Source: Ailurus styani (Eukaryota; Chordata; Mammalia; Carnivora; Ailuridae). Taken from it: 64,000 bases of DNA. The notes beneath the pieces are model-generated. The model made no database searches. It was not told where the DNA came from and saw only the letters and a list, made by a program, of their open reading frames with translations. Shown here piece after piece: positions 22,261 to 35,130 of this stretch. The stretch spans positions 6,918,069-6,982,068 of the forward strand of contig LNAC01000031.1 in assembly GCA_002007465.1 (NCBI GenBank), in the 5' to 3' direction. The number at the start of each line of letters is the position of its first letter. The stretch's first letter is position 1. Position numbers and translations under genes: made by a program.

Positions 22261-22498
22261 ACTCTTTGAGGGTCTAAGTGCAATGTATATCTGTGTCCTA
22301 GAGTAGAGTAAACCTCCGTAAATTGAATCACACCCCTTTGTGAATAGTAAAGGGGACAATTACAGATTTAAATATAGACTGAAATCTTTATTAGGAAACC
22401 ATTCACTACCTCTTTCTGGCCCTTAATCGTGTCAAAGATCATCTATCTCTGGAGGTCATAAGCCACAAGAAAATATGAAACACACAACCAGAAGAGGA

Positions 22499-22698
22499 TA
22501 TTTATTTATTATTTATTTATTTTAGGGAGAGAGGGAGCCTGTGGGCAGGTGGGGGGAGGGGTAGAGGGAGAGGGCGACAATCTCAAGCAGACTCCCCACT
22601 GAGTCTGACATGGGGCTCAATCTCAGGACCCCAAGATCATGACCTGAGCCAAAATCAAGAGTCTGAAGCTTAAGGGACTCAGCCACCCAGGCACCCAG
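22499..22698 (-). mobile_element. Can-SINE, older subfamily
   Basis: Antisense SINE ending GACTCAGCCACCCAGGCACC. AGAAGAGGA at 22490-22498 and 22699-22707 is a 9-bp target-site duplication. The inner region has GGGGGGAGGGG and CAATCTCAAGCAGACTCC, typical of older caniform copies. Confidence 0.9.
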
Positions 22699-22707
22699 AG
22701 AAGAGGA

Positions 22708-23544
22708 CTTTAAGATAACAGTGCATGTGTAAACCTGTGCCACTCATTAAGGAAACCTGTAATAAGCATGTATACTTTTAAGTTTCTAGGATTGGGTTAA
22801 GGATACTTTTGGATTTATCCACGGGCAATATTTCAAATACTTTACAATCACAGTTGCAAATGGACTGACCAGTGCTGACTTTAATGCTGGCATGGAGTTC
22901 GGGATCCCCTGCTATGCTAGACGACAACTCCTTGACTGTAGGGAACTCATTATCAGTCCCGGAAGTACAAGGAGCAGAGGCTAACCTCAGGAAAGCACAG
23001 GGATACAATACTTAGCTTACGTTGGATAGCCAAACAATTTCCCTACGAGTGAGTCTTGTAGAAATGGATGTGTCATTCATTCAGGCTAGTGGAATCTTCC
23101 AGCTAGCTGTCAAGGCTTGTCAACAGGCATCCTCATTTTTCTCTCTGGTCTCCTATACCCTGTTCAAAAGTATATTGGAAAGTTTTAAATAGCTAATGCC
23201 GGTTTCATAAGCACCCTACCTAAAATGAGGGAAGCAGGATAGGATTTTAGCCTATGCATCAAAAGGGTGGAGCCTCTGAATCAGGTTCAAATGTTACAGT
23301 AAACTACACCAAATATTTGCTCTGAATTTCCCAAAATATACCTCAAATCTAAAAATCTAGCACATTAAAAAGAGCTTGTATCAGAAATACTTTTTAAAAT
23401 ACTTTCCATTACTATTTATGTAGGGAATGAAAAGCATATTCTACACTGACGGGAGGGGAAAGACATTACTTCTAAAATTTTACAAATCCAATTGTTCTTA
23501 CAACCTTCCCAGAAATTCTTCTTATACTCACTGGCTCAATTTAA
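22708..23544. other. Single-copy interval, nothing recognised
   Basis: No repeat family, exon or RNA gene identified. Confidence 0.45.
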
Positions 23545-23853
23545 TAAACTATTGTTATTTGCATTTGCTTTGTGCCAGGCATAGTCCTGACTGCTACTGG
23601 ATATACATAGACTAGAAAAGTTAGCCTAGACACGGGGACTAAAGTCTAGACTACTGGCATTTCTTCCTATCTTTATCTGAATTGTAATTTTCACAATAAT
23701 TTGTTTAACTTTTAAAATATCTATCATCATGAGATGTGACTCCATAAAGGCAAGAGTCTTTTCTGTCTCCTTTATTAGCAAGATAACACCAGCATGGTGA
23801 TTGCCTCATGATAGGTGTTCAAAAAATATTTGCTGAATGGATGAATTAGTAGA
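23545..23853 (+). repeat. L2-type 3' end relics (probably two pieces)
   Basis: 23690-23853 is sense L2: CTCCATAAAGGCAAGAGTC, ATGATAGGTGTTCAAAAAAT, TTTGCTGAATGGATGAATTA. 23550-23600 (GTGCCAGGCATAGTCCTGAC) looks like L2 or MIR in the opposite direction. Confidence 0.6.
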
Positions 23854-25269
23854 TAACCAAATTATTATATTTCAAAGTGGAGTAATGTGACTATTAAGAA
23901 ATACCTCCCAAGGTACTGAAATTCACAGATAGGCCTCTTGTATTTTAGGGTGGGCCTTAGTGAATGTGTCATTCGAGATATTCTCTAAAAATTCGTATTC
24001 CGTGTACAGAGACTGGGTCAGCTTGAGATAACCCCTCTTCATCCCAATACATTCTAAAACTATGGTTTCACATGTCGGTCCCTGAAATGTCCCATCGGGT
24101 GGAGGAGAGATCTACAAAAGATGATGTTTAATTATTGCCCCAACTTGCACCTACCTGCAGAGCCCGTGCAGTCATTGTCAGCGTCCTTCCTAAAACAGGG
24201 AGAGGGAATGATCTTTGCTTGTGTTTATAGATGACAGAGCTGAAGGTATTTCAAGCCATGTGCATGAGTGCAGACCACAAGATCAATGGAGCCCTGCAGA
24301 GAGTTCCACAGGCACAGTATGAATGACTTAGTCCTTTCCTCGCCTAGGAGCTGCTGGTGGGCAATCCTTTTGCTGTTAGCATCCCACTTGTGTGTTTACT
24401 CTTGGGCAGTGTGACATTATTCCTCTAGTGTGAGCCACCCCATTCGGAATGCTTCATGCCAGCATGCACTCCTGTTGCTACCCAGAAAATGACAGCTTTT
24501 CCTCGTTGCCTCTGGTGGTGACTCACAGCATCCCTATCACTTGTGATCAATGGCTTTAGCTCCCCTTTCCTCTGTTTCTTTAACATCTGTCTCTGTTGGT
24601 TCTCCTCACACTCTTAGCTCAGCAGTCCTTGGTGGTAATAGGCTTGGCTTTGATGCCAGTTGGCTTGCAGAGTAGGAACTCAGTGCTGGTGACCCCTTCT
24701 TGTCATTTGAGGTTACACAGTCATTACTGGCAAAATAAACACAAGAGATCCTGAACTAGGATGTGACTTGGAAGTGCCATTCTCGGCAGGGCTGGTTCAA
24801 TCAAGAAATTTGGGGTGATTCCATTTGTTAGGAATTAGCAGTTTCGTACCCTCTGTATCAATGCATCTTTTGAAAAGCTCTCATTAGCCCTGAATTGCCT
24901 GTAGGTGTTCTGAATATATACTACTCCTGTGTTGCTTTTGCATGATATATTATCTCCTTTGGATTTATGATGAACAACACCATGTAAACTTCACAAATAA
25001 TCCATAATTGCCGGTTTTCTCTTTCTGGGGATTAACCGGTACATATTGATGGCCATAGAACTTTAGAAATTCATAACCTAATGATATGGAAGAGTATCTG
25101 ATGAAATTTCAATTGGCACTTCCATGTTCTTTATCATATCTTCTAATACAGTCAACTAAAGGCACACTTCACTTTCTGGTGTCATTTTGACATCAAACTT
25201 AGGGGTCACACTAAATCTAAGTCAGCAGACACAATACCACTGATAGCCAGAGTGTCCAGTAATACTGGC
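23854..25269. other. Single-copy interval, nothing recognised
   Basis: 1.4 kb of moderate GC without recognised repeats. Not enough signal to name any exon. Confidence 0.45.
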
Positions 25270-25400
25270 CATATACATATATAAACTTCAGCCAATTTAT
25301 TATTTATAAATATATTAATATATTCTAGTGTAATATATTAATATATAATATACAATTTATATACCATTATATATCATCTATTTATATATTTTGTATATAT
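25270..25400. repeat. AT-rich low-complexity tract
   Basis: TATTAATATATAATATAC-type sequence over about 130 bp. Confidence 0.8.
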
Positions 25401-25460
25401 TTGTGAAGTAAAAATCTCATTCTCTAATTCCTAGTGACCACTTACTGATAAAGCTATTTT

Positions 25461-25678
25461 CTTTCATTCTCTTTCTTTTTATTAAGATTTTATTTATTTA
25501 TTTGACACAAAGAGAGAAAGAGAACAAGCACAAGCAGGGAGAGTGGCAGAGGGAGAGGGAGAAGTGGGCTCCCTGCTGAGCAAGGAGCCTGACTCCACTC
25601 GGGGCTCGATTCCAGGACCCTGGGGTCATGACCCAAGCCAAAGGCACACACTTAACTGACTGAGCCCCCAAGGTGCCC
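25461..25678 (-). mobile_element. Can-SINE, generic subfamily
   Basis: Antisense SINE with TTTATTTATTTATTTGACAC and GACTGAGCCCCCAAGGTGCC. Target-site duplication CTGATAAAGCTATTTT (25445-25460) and CTGATTAAAGCTATTTTT (25679-25695), one indel. Confidence 0.93.
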
Positions 25679-25695
25679 CTGATTAAAGCTATTTT

Positions 25696-26439
25696 TCAGT
25701 CATAATAAGAAACAGGTAAGATTACTCCTGGAAGGTGTAGTCTGTAATTTTAAAGAAAAACTATACATTTTTCAAGAGAATCTAAAAGGTTCCTCAAAAC
25801 TTTTTTTTCTACCTCAATTCAATAAAGTGGATGAAGCATGTAGTTGTTTGGTGACTGACAAATGTAGTTGTTTTGTCTGGTAAGTTATGTTCAGCTTGGG
25901 TAAGTGTTAACTGTTAAACCCAAATGCCAACTTTTGATTTATTTCAACGAGCCATGCTCTATCTTTAGTATAAAATTATTAGCATATGTAAAATTGTGAA
26001 TAAGGCTAAATATGCAGCATTTTCATCTACTTGAAGTTTTTCCTTTGACTTGATATTAAATGCCCTACTTACATGAGTCAGGCCTCTTTTGGTTTTAAGT
26101 CCAGTGACTACTCATTTAGTCTACATTCACTTAACCAATTCTCTGGGTTGATAGATGCCCTCTCTTTCCCCTATAAAATGCACTAAAGCTCACAGCCTGC
26201 TAAATATGAGCATTAGATATAAGTTCTTCTCTATCATTTTTCTGCACCTTTTTTTCTATTAGTAACCCAAATGCTTTTAAGAGTAAACGATGTTTGTTTC
26301 CAAACATGTTCATGTTTATTGTAGTATTATAATTATGCAATTTAATTCAGTATCTGCATCCTGATGAATTAGGGTAAAAAGGAGAGAGTAGTTTTGGGTT
26401 GAAATGAAATTAAATACTTGGGAAAACTTGGTAAGGGAA
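25696..26439. other. Single-copy AT-rich interval
   Basis: Nothing recognised. Confidence 0.45.
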
Positions 26440-26576
26440 AATCATTAAGATGACATCTCTCAGATAGGGTGATGTACAAAAGTGTTGAACCACTATATTG
26501 TACACCTGAAATTAATATAACACTGTAGGTTAACAAATTGGAATTAAAACAAAAACTTAAAAAAAACAATACAGCT
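26440..26576 (+). mobile_element. Carnivore L1 3' terminus
   Basis: CCACTATATTGTACACCTGA, TTAATATAACACTGTAGG and GGAATTAAAACAAAAAC followed by an A-run is the standard L1 3' UTR ending. Only about 130 bp remain, so this is a strongly 5'-truncated insertion. The left edge is uncertain. Confidence 0.8.
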
Positions 26577-27130
26577 CAAAATCAGGTGTAGGTAAGACAA
26601 CTATGAATCCAGAAAAAAGATCTTTAAAATTTGGAAGATTTATGTACCCAGATTGCTTTACATTTGGCTTAAAACTCTATCTCACCTTAAAGAAGATTAA
26701 ATTAGAAATCATGGCTATTGTATTTCAGCTGTGGCTTGTACAAGAATAGTAGTAGAAACTCCAAGTAACAGATATAAAAACAATTAGAAGTAAATATATA
26801 CATTTTTGTATTTTAAGTTAAAGTGTTTATAGTGTCCATCACCTTTATGATTTCCTACTGAAACAGCTTTTTCATTTAACCAACCATCTCCTGGTTTAAC
26901 TTCTTTTGGAAAATAGATTTCTCCAGGAGCAAAAACAGGACTTTGGCTTGCAGATTTACCAGAATAATGTTGGGTACAACACTGAATCCAGAGATGAGCT
27001 GAATCACAACCCTAGAAAGGAAGGAAACAGGAAATCTCTGGAATGCTCAGAAGCAGGAGTTTGATTTGTGACTATCTCACTACATCCCTGCTCACATGAT
27101 CTCCAGCACATTTCAGCCTGTATCTCTAGA
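26577..27130. other. Single-copy interval, nothing recognised
   Basis: No repeat or exon signal recognised. Confidence 0.45.
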
Positions 27131-27285
27131 TTTTATTTTATTTATTTTTAGTATTTTTTTATTACCGAAGTGTAGTTGAAAAACCATGTTCTATTAGTTT
27201 TAAGTGTACAACACAGTGATTCAACAATTCTATACATTACTCAATGCTCACCATGATAAGAGTAGTCATCATCTATCTCCAGATT
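27131..27285 (-). mobile_element. L1 3' UTR relic, antisense
   Basis: TAGTTTTAAGTGTACAACAC, AGTGATTCAACAATTC and GCTCACCATGATAAGAGTAG are the complement of an L1 3' UTR. It has no duplicate flank that I can see. Confidence 0.7.
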
Positions 27286-28822
27286 TTACATTTCAAGTTT
27301 CTGTAAAGGAGAAGCTGAATATCCTACCCTTGAATCCGTCACCTATCCTGAATTAATCATTTATATTCTAGAAGAAGAAGTTGGTTTTATAGTCATGAAT
27401 CAAGAAATTATTTTTGGAAAGGGAGAACCCTCATGAGTCATGCACCTGCCCCTAAGAGGAATGTACTACACCCTTAAAATTGATTAAGGATTAGAAAAAA
27501 ATGGATAGACATTTAGTGGTATATATATATAACGAGGAGGGCATTTTCTCCACCAGAATTCTGGGGAGCTTTTCCCAAAGTTGAAAGAGGTTTGAGTGCA
27601 GGATGACAGTATAATTCCTGAAGACATGAGAGGCAGAGAGGATCACCTATAGGGAAATGGGGCCTTTGGAGGGTAGGGTAGAGAGCAAGGGTCTGGGACG
27701 AGGAAATCAAGAGGCGGGGGGAATTGTGCTGAATGGCTAGGAATGAGAAAGAGAGACAGACAGAGACAGAGAGAAATTGAGATAGAGAGGGATCTTGGCA
27801 TCTGTCTTATGTACAGAGCACTGAGGAAAAAGAAGATCTACAGGAGCTTTCAGAACATTTTTAGGATCAATATCTATATCCTCCTATTTAAAAAAAACAG
27901 CAAAATATGTGTCAACATTATTTTTTAAGGATTTTTGATTATTGTTTTGGATAAGCAAAAGCAGGCCACTATAGGGCAGCCATAATTATTTTTGCTAAAA
28001 TATCTATACTGTAATATATACTGACCACAATATTTCAGATTTAGCATTGCTTTTGGAAATCATTCCTGTTCTTCTCTACTCAGAAGTGTGGTATTCAAAC
28101 ACATTTATACCATTCAAAGTAATATACAGAATTAGACACTCAGTTCCTAGTCCTTGTTTCTACAATTAATAGACAATTAATAAATGTGACTGATGAATAT
28201 GAGTAGCAAATCAGCTGACATGTGCAAATATGTGCAGTACAAAAGCAAAATATTATTCTAGCATGAAATTATCAATTGCGTATTGGCCATGTACTCTTTC
28301 TTCTTCATTATGAAACTTGGAATTCTAGAAAGGTAGAAGCAGAATAAAACAAATGTTAATAAATATTATCGATAAAGGGGTAGTAACCATTCTATACCTT
28401 TTACTTACTTCTCCTTTCTTACTTCTTCTGGACAATCACAAAGATCTCTCTTCTTTCTCTTCTCTAGCTTCCTCGACACATTTAGATCTTACCTAGTTTC
28501 TCCCTACACACCTCCAGGTCAGACACAGCCTCCCTAGTTCTCTTCCCACACAGTCCTGAAACAAATGTGTGGCGTACTTTTCTTTTGGGGGTTTTATTGC
28601 TAAAAGCTATCTGGAAATAAACACAAGGAACAAAAATAACACATTACAGAAATTACCAACTCTCAAGATACATCAGTATATTTTCAGCATATTTGGCCCT
28701 ATGTCTTATATGGAAGTGTACACATGTCTAGCCCATCACAATTTCTGATTAGCTTTTAACTTTAGAAGATCTTGGGGGATGTTATTATATCCTTGGTATT
28801 TTATTTCTTTATCTCTGGGTAA
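27286..28822. other. Single-copy interval with a short purine stretch
   Basis: GAGAAAGAGAGACAGACAGAG-like sequence at 27745-27795; otherwise nothing recognised. Confidence 0.4.
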
Positions 28823-28837
28823 AGCTTCTAAGGTCTT

Positions 28838-29046
28838 TTTTTGGAATTTTTTATTATTTTTTATTTTTTAAAAGATTTTATGTATTTATTTGACAGAGAG
28901 AGAGAGAGAGCACCAGTAAGCAGAGAGTCAGGCAGAGGCAGAGGGAGAAACAGGCTCCCTGCTGAGCAGCGCTTGATGCCAGCACCCTGGGATCATGACC
29001 TGAGCCGAAGGCAGCCACTTAACCCATTGAGCCACCCAGGCGCCCC
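28838..29046 (-). mobile_element. Can-SINE with internal deletion
   Basis: Antisense SINE; between GCTGAGCAGC and CATGACC about 15-20 bases of the normal body are missing or scrambled (GCGCTTGATGCCAGCACCC). Target-site duplication AGCTTCTAAGGTCTT (28823-28837) and AGGCTTCTAAGATCTT (29047-29062). Confidence 0.92.
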
Positions 29047-29062
29047 AGGCTTCTAAGATCTT

Positions 29063-31928
29063 GATAAAAATCTTTCCAGTTCTTGAAGAGAAGAGCTTCA
29101 TTTGAGTAACCTCCTGTTTGCTCTCCTCTCCTTGTCCCCACACCCTTTTTGTCTATGGTGTGAAATTGTCTCATTATGAATGACGATGTGAGAATCCTGT
29201 TAGGACAAAACTGCGACATCCCAGTGTGCTCAGCGTTGAGCAGATCCTTTGTAAATTAAGGAAACTCCTGACGAGTACCTGCAATTTTAATATCCCTTTG
29301 TTTCTTGCAGAAAAAAAATCACCTTAGGTCATTTTCGACAGATATAATTTGGGTCTCCTGTATGTGGTGGATGAAAAGGGACATGTATGAATTAGTTTTT
29401 ACTGCACTCTGTATTGCAAAAAAGATTATAGCTTTCCATAAACTTAACTCATAAAATGACATTCAATGTAAGTTATTTCTTTCCAGAGAGATTCCCATGG
29501 AATGCCTCTAGTTTTAAAATAGTACTCATTGTTTATTGAACTAACTTAAAAGAAATCAAAAGTGATTATGCTTATGTTTTCTTAAAGAAGAAAAAAGTTA
29601 GATTTTAATCTATTCATGTTCCCTCTGTGAGAGTATGTTCCAACTGAGAAATGGGACAAAACAGGAAATACTTTATGATTTTTTATGTGAAAGGGGGACT
29701 ATAACCATCACTTCTGTTTAGTTTATAATTTTTCAAGTGTTGCCAGCCTTTCATCCCCTCCTGATGGGGCACTTCTTAACTTTCATCATATACAGTTATA
29801 CAAATGGGTATTAACAGAGGAAAAATTACATGAATTATTTAGGAAAGCCAAATGCTTTAAGCATTACTCTGAGAAGAAATAATTCAGCATTATCCTTATC
29901 ATCCTTTGTGTATAAAAAGCCAATATCAATATTTACTTACTCTGGGAAAAAATGAAATATATCCTTATGCCAAAGTTATTGAAAAAACTTTTACATGTAC
30001 GTAATATATATTATTATGTATATTGTATATATATTATATACTACATATTGTGAATAAGGTGCATATTTTTCTAAAAATATTGTGTCTCTGAATGTTTTAT
30101 CTGTGAGTGGTATTTAAAGACCATTTATTAAATTCTACCATGTAATTCCTCTTGCAAAATATAAATCATTCCAACCACAATCATTAAAGTGCTTTTAAAC
30201 AGTGAAGTTCTATATCAGTAGGCTATGTTACTATTATTACTTCTACGGTTTATTTACACCCCTATACGCTGCTTTCTGCATTTTATGTATTCTTTTATTT
30301 GTGAAAATCATTGACAGGACAATGAACTTTCCAAATACCAGAAACTATGCTGTTCACAAGCAATCTAAGAGGATCATTTAGAATTTCTGAATAATAAAAA
30401 ATGAAATCAGTCTCTATTTGTGCAAGTTCCTAGTGTGTTATGAATGCAATGTGATCTTGGTATTTGCTTATCAAAGGAATGTACTAAAATATTGCAGAAA
30501 AGGCCATGGGCCATAGTGAACTCTATTTTATTATTTCACTGTCCTTTGACTATTAATTCCAAATTCCTCTCTCTTCTGTTGGTCTTAATGAACTTTAACA
30601 ATGAGGTAAAAGTCTTCAGTCTAGTGTTCAACAAAAAGTGGTAGAATTTCAACATGAATGAGGCTTCATTTTATAGATGATTTTATGAATAGTCTGCATT
30701 TTGATGTTTTCAGATCTTATTAAGAAAGTCTAACTCAATGAACAGTTTTCTTACTCAATGATTATTTTCTTGTGTACTCTTCTCATTCAAGTTAATTCAG
30801 TAGATATTGGTTGAATCCCTATATATGCTTCTGAGGTGATCCTTTAAAATGACTGTCTAATCTTTTCTTCTCTTCTTGTATTCTGTTCTTTTAATACTCT
30901 GCTCAAGATTCAAAGTCCTAGTAGAGAGAATCCAGTTGGCCAGACTTAAGTGAAGAGCTGTAATATGATGGCGAGAGCAAAGTTTTGGCAGGAGGAACCA
31001 AAACTGCTTTTACCTCTTAGAGGTAAGATAAGCACTTGAATTTATCTCCTTAAGACTGCTTTCTTTGGGGGGAAATTTCCACCCAAAAGTAATATGGAGG
31101 GTGGTCAACAAAGGGGGATACATAATGATCTCTATCCTCCATGGAGTAGGTGGATATTAAGCAGAGCCTTAAATAAAGTGTGGGTTTTGGATAGACAGAA
31201 AGGGAGCCAGAGCATTTCAAGAATGAATCCATTTGAATTATTAATATCCAGTCATTCATTTTCTTATAATCTGTTGGAAGAGATAGCCATGCATCAAACA
31301 ATGAATCACAGAGACAATAACATCACAAGCTGTGAAGAATGTTTGGGTCCTAAAAGTTAGCCACTTTGTAACATGAGTCTTGATAAAGGTTCCTAGTTTA
31401 CTTTATCTTTGCCTGAATTTCACTTGGTCATTACTAGTTTTATTGTGAAATACTAACATATGTACAACTTTTCACCTTCCTCACAGGGGGAATTAAGACT
31501 ACCGTGAGTTTTATTAATGACTCTGATGCCCTCAGAGGGAGGTTCAAAGTATTGCAAATAAGAGATGTGAGAAAATGATTTTCCCCAGTTGTTTCTCAGA
31601 TCGAGTTTCACTTGTGCTTTGACTTGTGATGTGACCTTGAGCAAGTATTTTAGATGCTCTGGTTCTTCAGATCCACATGTGAATATGTAATATTTATATC
31701 ATCGATTATTTGATTCATATTGACTATATTATAAATTGTTTATAGAATTAAGTACTTTGCCAATTACATCTATGACACTAAGAAAAATAAACGCATTCTG
31801 GAATTAAAAACCACAACAATTTGAGAGTTCTGTGCTGTTTTAGGGAAAAAAAAACCAAAACAGTTTAATATGAAGTATGCATGCTTAATACAAGAATGAG
31901 ATTGAAGCTTTAATGTCCCCCCCAAATA
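29063..31928. other. Long single-copy interval, nothing recognised
   Basis: 2.9 kb lacking identifiable repeats except an AT tract at 30000-30050 (TATATTATTATGTATATTG). Possible unrecognised ancient repeats and non-coding conserved DNA cannot be separated by eye. Confidence 0.4.
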
Positions 31929-31939
31929 CCTTTCAATAA

Positions 31940-31945
<6 letters not shown>

Positions 31946-31974
<29 letters not shown>

Positions 31975-32145
31975 TTCACAGAGGGAGAGAGATCACAAAG
32001 AGGCAGAGAGGCAGGCAGAGAGAGAGGGAGGGAAGCAGGCTCCCCGCTGAGCAGGGAGCCCGATGCGGGCCTCGATCCCAGGACCCTGAGATCACGACCT
32101 GAGCCGAAAGCAGAGGCTTTAACCCACTGAGCCACCCAGGTGCCC
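31946..32145 (-). mobile_element. Can-SINE, mustelid-type, youngest-looking copy
   Basis: Plus-strand run of 31 T (31942-31972, overlapping the duplication), then the GATCACAAAGAGGCAGAGAG block and intact CpGs. The 17-bp target-site duplication CCTTTCAATAATCTTTT (31929-31945 and 32146-32162) is perfect. The usual AAGATTTTATTTATTT segment next to the tail is missing. A very recent, possibly polymorphic insertion. Confidence 0.96.
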
Positions 32146-32190
32146 CCTTTCAATAATCTTTTAAAACTAAAATTACATTCTTAGAAATTT

Positions 32191-32396
32191 ATGGGATGCC
32201 TGGGTAGCTCAGTTAGTTAAACATCTGTCTTTGGCTCAGGTCATGATTCCAGGGTCCCGGGATTGAGCCCCACATTGGGATTCTTGCTCAGCAGAGGTCC
32301 TGTTTCTCCCTTTACCTGCCACTCCCCCTGCTTGTACTCTCTCTCTTTATCTCTCTCTCTGTGACAAATAAATAAATAAAAATCTAAAAAAAAAAA
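32191..32396 (+). mobile_element. Can-SINE, sense copy
   Basis: Head GATGCCTGGGTAGCTCAGTT, AAATAAATAAATAAAAATC tail and A-run. Short target-site duplication AGAAATTT at 32183-32190 and 32397-32404. It faces the previous SINE head-to-head 45 bp away. Confidence 0.92.
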
Positions 32397-32404
32397 AGAA
32401 ATTT

Positions 32405-33339
32405 GTATAAATGCTACTTCAACTTTTGCTGGCATTTGGTAGGCCAATGAGAAGATAACTCCTTTTCCATCATCAACAATATCATCAAAACAATATTGGA
32501 TTGTTGATTGTATAAATCAACAATCAAAAAATCAAAAAAATGTTGATTTGTATTGAGAACAAATAAATAGATAGTTCTTTCTCAATTTCTGCACCAAAGA
32601 AGCAATGATGTATACTTTAAAATAGCCGATAATGTAAGCCATGCTTACGTGACTAGATTGGCAAGCCTCCTTTTAAGTGCGTTCTAATTCAGGTATTTCT
32701 GATTTGGGGGGAAATGATTAGTCAGAACTAGCCTTGCATAATTTGGATCAATAGCAGTTTACTTGGTTATGTGATATGACTTGAAGGGGCAAATCCAAAA
32801 GTATCTTAGTGTCCAAAGTACCTGAAAATCTTACCAAACTTATTTAAATACCTGGTTAAGAATTAAAACCTTGTCTTGGAATAGCAAAGAATTAATTCAC
32901 TAATGCCTGGAAACAAGTGTGTTCTCCTTCTTCCTATATTCAGTTCCATCTTCCTCTGCTCCTCCCTTTAGCCTCCTTCATTCTTTCCCAAATGTTCCTG
33001 TAACTACCTGACTTCCATTTCTTCCTATTCTGGAATTGGCACCCCCTTTCTCTATATTTGCTCTAATTCTATGTTAGCCTTTAATAGCTATATTAAGCTT
33101 TTATAGCTTAAGTTCTGTCTTCCATAAAACCTTCATTACTAACTCAAGTTGAAAGGCACTGTCCTTTTTCTGAACACATGAGAGCTTTGTGGTCTGTATG
33201 GATTCCTTAGTTTTTAATCATTTGGTTTTGCCTTGTGACATCTGATCTATTGTTTGTTTAGTTTTTTTAATTGTTCTTTTCCCCTTTTTTTCTTTACCCT
33301 CCCCCCCCCATTTTTCTTGTTCAATTTATTCTTCACACA
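32405..33339. other. Mostly unrecognised; pyrimidine-rich parts
   Basis: 32930-33090 is C/T-rich and may be a worn L2-type fragment. The ten-base TTGATTGTTG-type repeats at 32490-32545 (ATCAACAATCAAAAAATC) are short. A C-run occurs at 33301-33309. Confidence 0.4.
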
Positions 33340-33530
33340 CCATTGAGAAGGATCCTTCTAAATACCACTCACTTGTTTAAAATCCATTGCACAACCAATT
33401 AGGTCTAAATTCCTTACCTTGACTTATGAAGCCACATGGGTCTTTTGAATCACATAATACTTTGAGCCCTTTCCTCAGGGCCATTGCCAATGCTATCTTT
33501 TTTGCCAAGAATTCTATCTTTTTTCTTTTT
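33340..33530 (+). repeat. L2 LINE relic
   Basis: GGATCCTTCTAAATACCACT, TTAAAATCCATTGCACAACC and CTAAATTCCTTACCTTGAC follow the L2 reverse-transcriptase 3' coding region in order. Confidence 0.6.
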
Positions 33531-33884
33531 TTTTTTTTAAATGTGATTAGCTACTTCTCATTCTTTAAATCTCCATCTATGTGTCCTTTACGGTCTTGCT
33601 CTCTGTTGTCAAAACATGATTCTCTCTGGGTTCTCTTTTATTTTAAAGTCATATGCCTTTCTTCCATCTCTATACTGATGTTTCCATTTATCGCTCATAA
33701 TTTACTCTTCACCATTCTCCACCACTCTCTGCCCTGCAGACTTGCTTTGTGATCTGCACCATTGGCCTTCCTGCTCTCTGGATTTGGCTAATGAGAGCTG
33801 AGGCTCAGATAGTAGGGAGTGGGGGCTACGTATTTATTCCCTTGGGTTCCTCTTTTCCAAGCCATCCAGTGCTGGTTGTTTCTT

Positions 33885-34000
33885 GTAAAGTAGATACTGT
33901 ATATTTCTATTTTATAGATGAAGAAACAACTCAGAATGGTTAAGGGATTTACACAATTACACAGCTACAAGTGCTAGTGTCAGGATTTAAATTTAAGCAT
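33885..34000 (+). repeat. MIR SINE relic
   Basis: ATTTTATAGATGAAGAAACA, GGTTAAGGGATTTACACAAT and ACACAGCTACAAGTGC are the MIR core in sense. Confidence 0.75.
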
Positions 34001-34914
34001 TTTCTGGGCATCACTCTGCCTCATTTAACAATCAAAACTATTACTTTGTACAATTTTTCTCAGCCCAGTTGAAAGCACTAGTCTGAGCTTCATTTCTCCA
34101 TCTCTTTGCCTCTAAAATCACTGTCTCTTTGACTTATGCTCACAACAGGGGTTTGGGGGAAAAGCCGCCATAGTATTTATACCCATCTGTGTTGACCTGT
34201 AGAATCCTTGCAGAATTTATCAAATGCGTTTAAAATCATCTAGACCTGTAACAGAAAACCAAGAATGATTAAATTAAAATGAAACAAAAACAAGACTTAA
34301 CTACCTTGAAATATATCCTGAAGACAAGTATAGTAATAGATTACTTTTAAGAATTACTTGAACTTAATTTTTAGGTTAAGTAAAAAAAAAATTGCTTGCG
34401 ATTTTACAATATTGAGTTCCATGTATTGTCTACCACAACAATGTTAATCAAACTTGCAATGAGAGAAGAGTTTTGAAATTATTATGTGAGAACCCCTCAC
34501 ATAATGGAATTTCTATATAAGATTTTGTTAACTGGAAAAAGTTTGCTACTTGGATTTTGTTGAGAGAACAAATGCAAGAGGTAGTATGCGAACTTGGGCA
34601 GAATGCAAAATTCTTACAGGTTTTACATACTTGAAGTAGTCTTGCAGGGAATAATTGTTTAAACCTTTATAGTTGAAACTTTACATATTTTGCTATAGCA
34701 TTGTATGTCCACTACCTCACTCTTCCCTTAAATATGAAGCGCAGTATGAAAAGGTTTTTATTCTCTTAAGGAGATCTATTAATATCCTTACCATAGGAAA
34801 GGCAAAAAACATGAAGGATAAGAATGAACCTTAATGTAAATATAGATAAATATGGCGACAGCTGTAGCTGAACAGTTACAGAATTGGCTTGCGAAACGAA
34901 ACCTCTGCAGTAGA

Positions 34915-34946
34915 AACACACACACACACACACACCCGCACACACT
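34915..34946. repeat. (CA)n microsatellite
   Basis: About 32 bp of CA with a CCCG interruption. Confidence 0.9.
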
Positions 34947-35062
34947 TTGGATTTATTTATGAAACAGCGTCTTCTAAACACAGAACCTTGCATTGCAGAA
35001 AAGGCAATTAAATAGAGCAGCATGAGGTTGTCAATCACTTCAACAACTAACAAAAGCATCTA

Positions 35063-35130
35063 CTATCAAAGCAAATAATGTAAATGTGCAAAAAGGTGCC
35101 TTGCTATCAAAGCAAATAATGTAAACATGC
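35063..35130. repeat. Short tandem duplication, period 41 bp
   Basis: CTATCAAAGCAAATAATGTA begins at 35063 and again at 35104; similarity continues through AATGTGCAAA / ACATGCAAA. Two copies only. Confidence 0.85.

Noticed and set aside
21924..22331. 135-codon minus-strand frame in the CpG patch
   Set aside because: High GC lowers stop frequency; the translation is Arg/Gly-rich without motifs.
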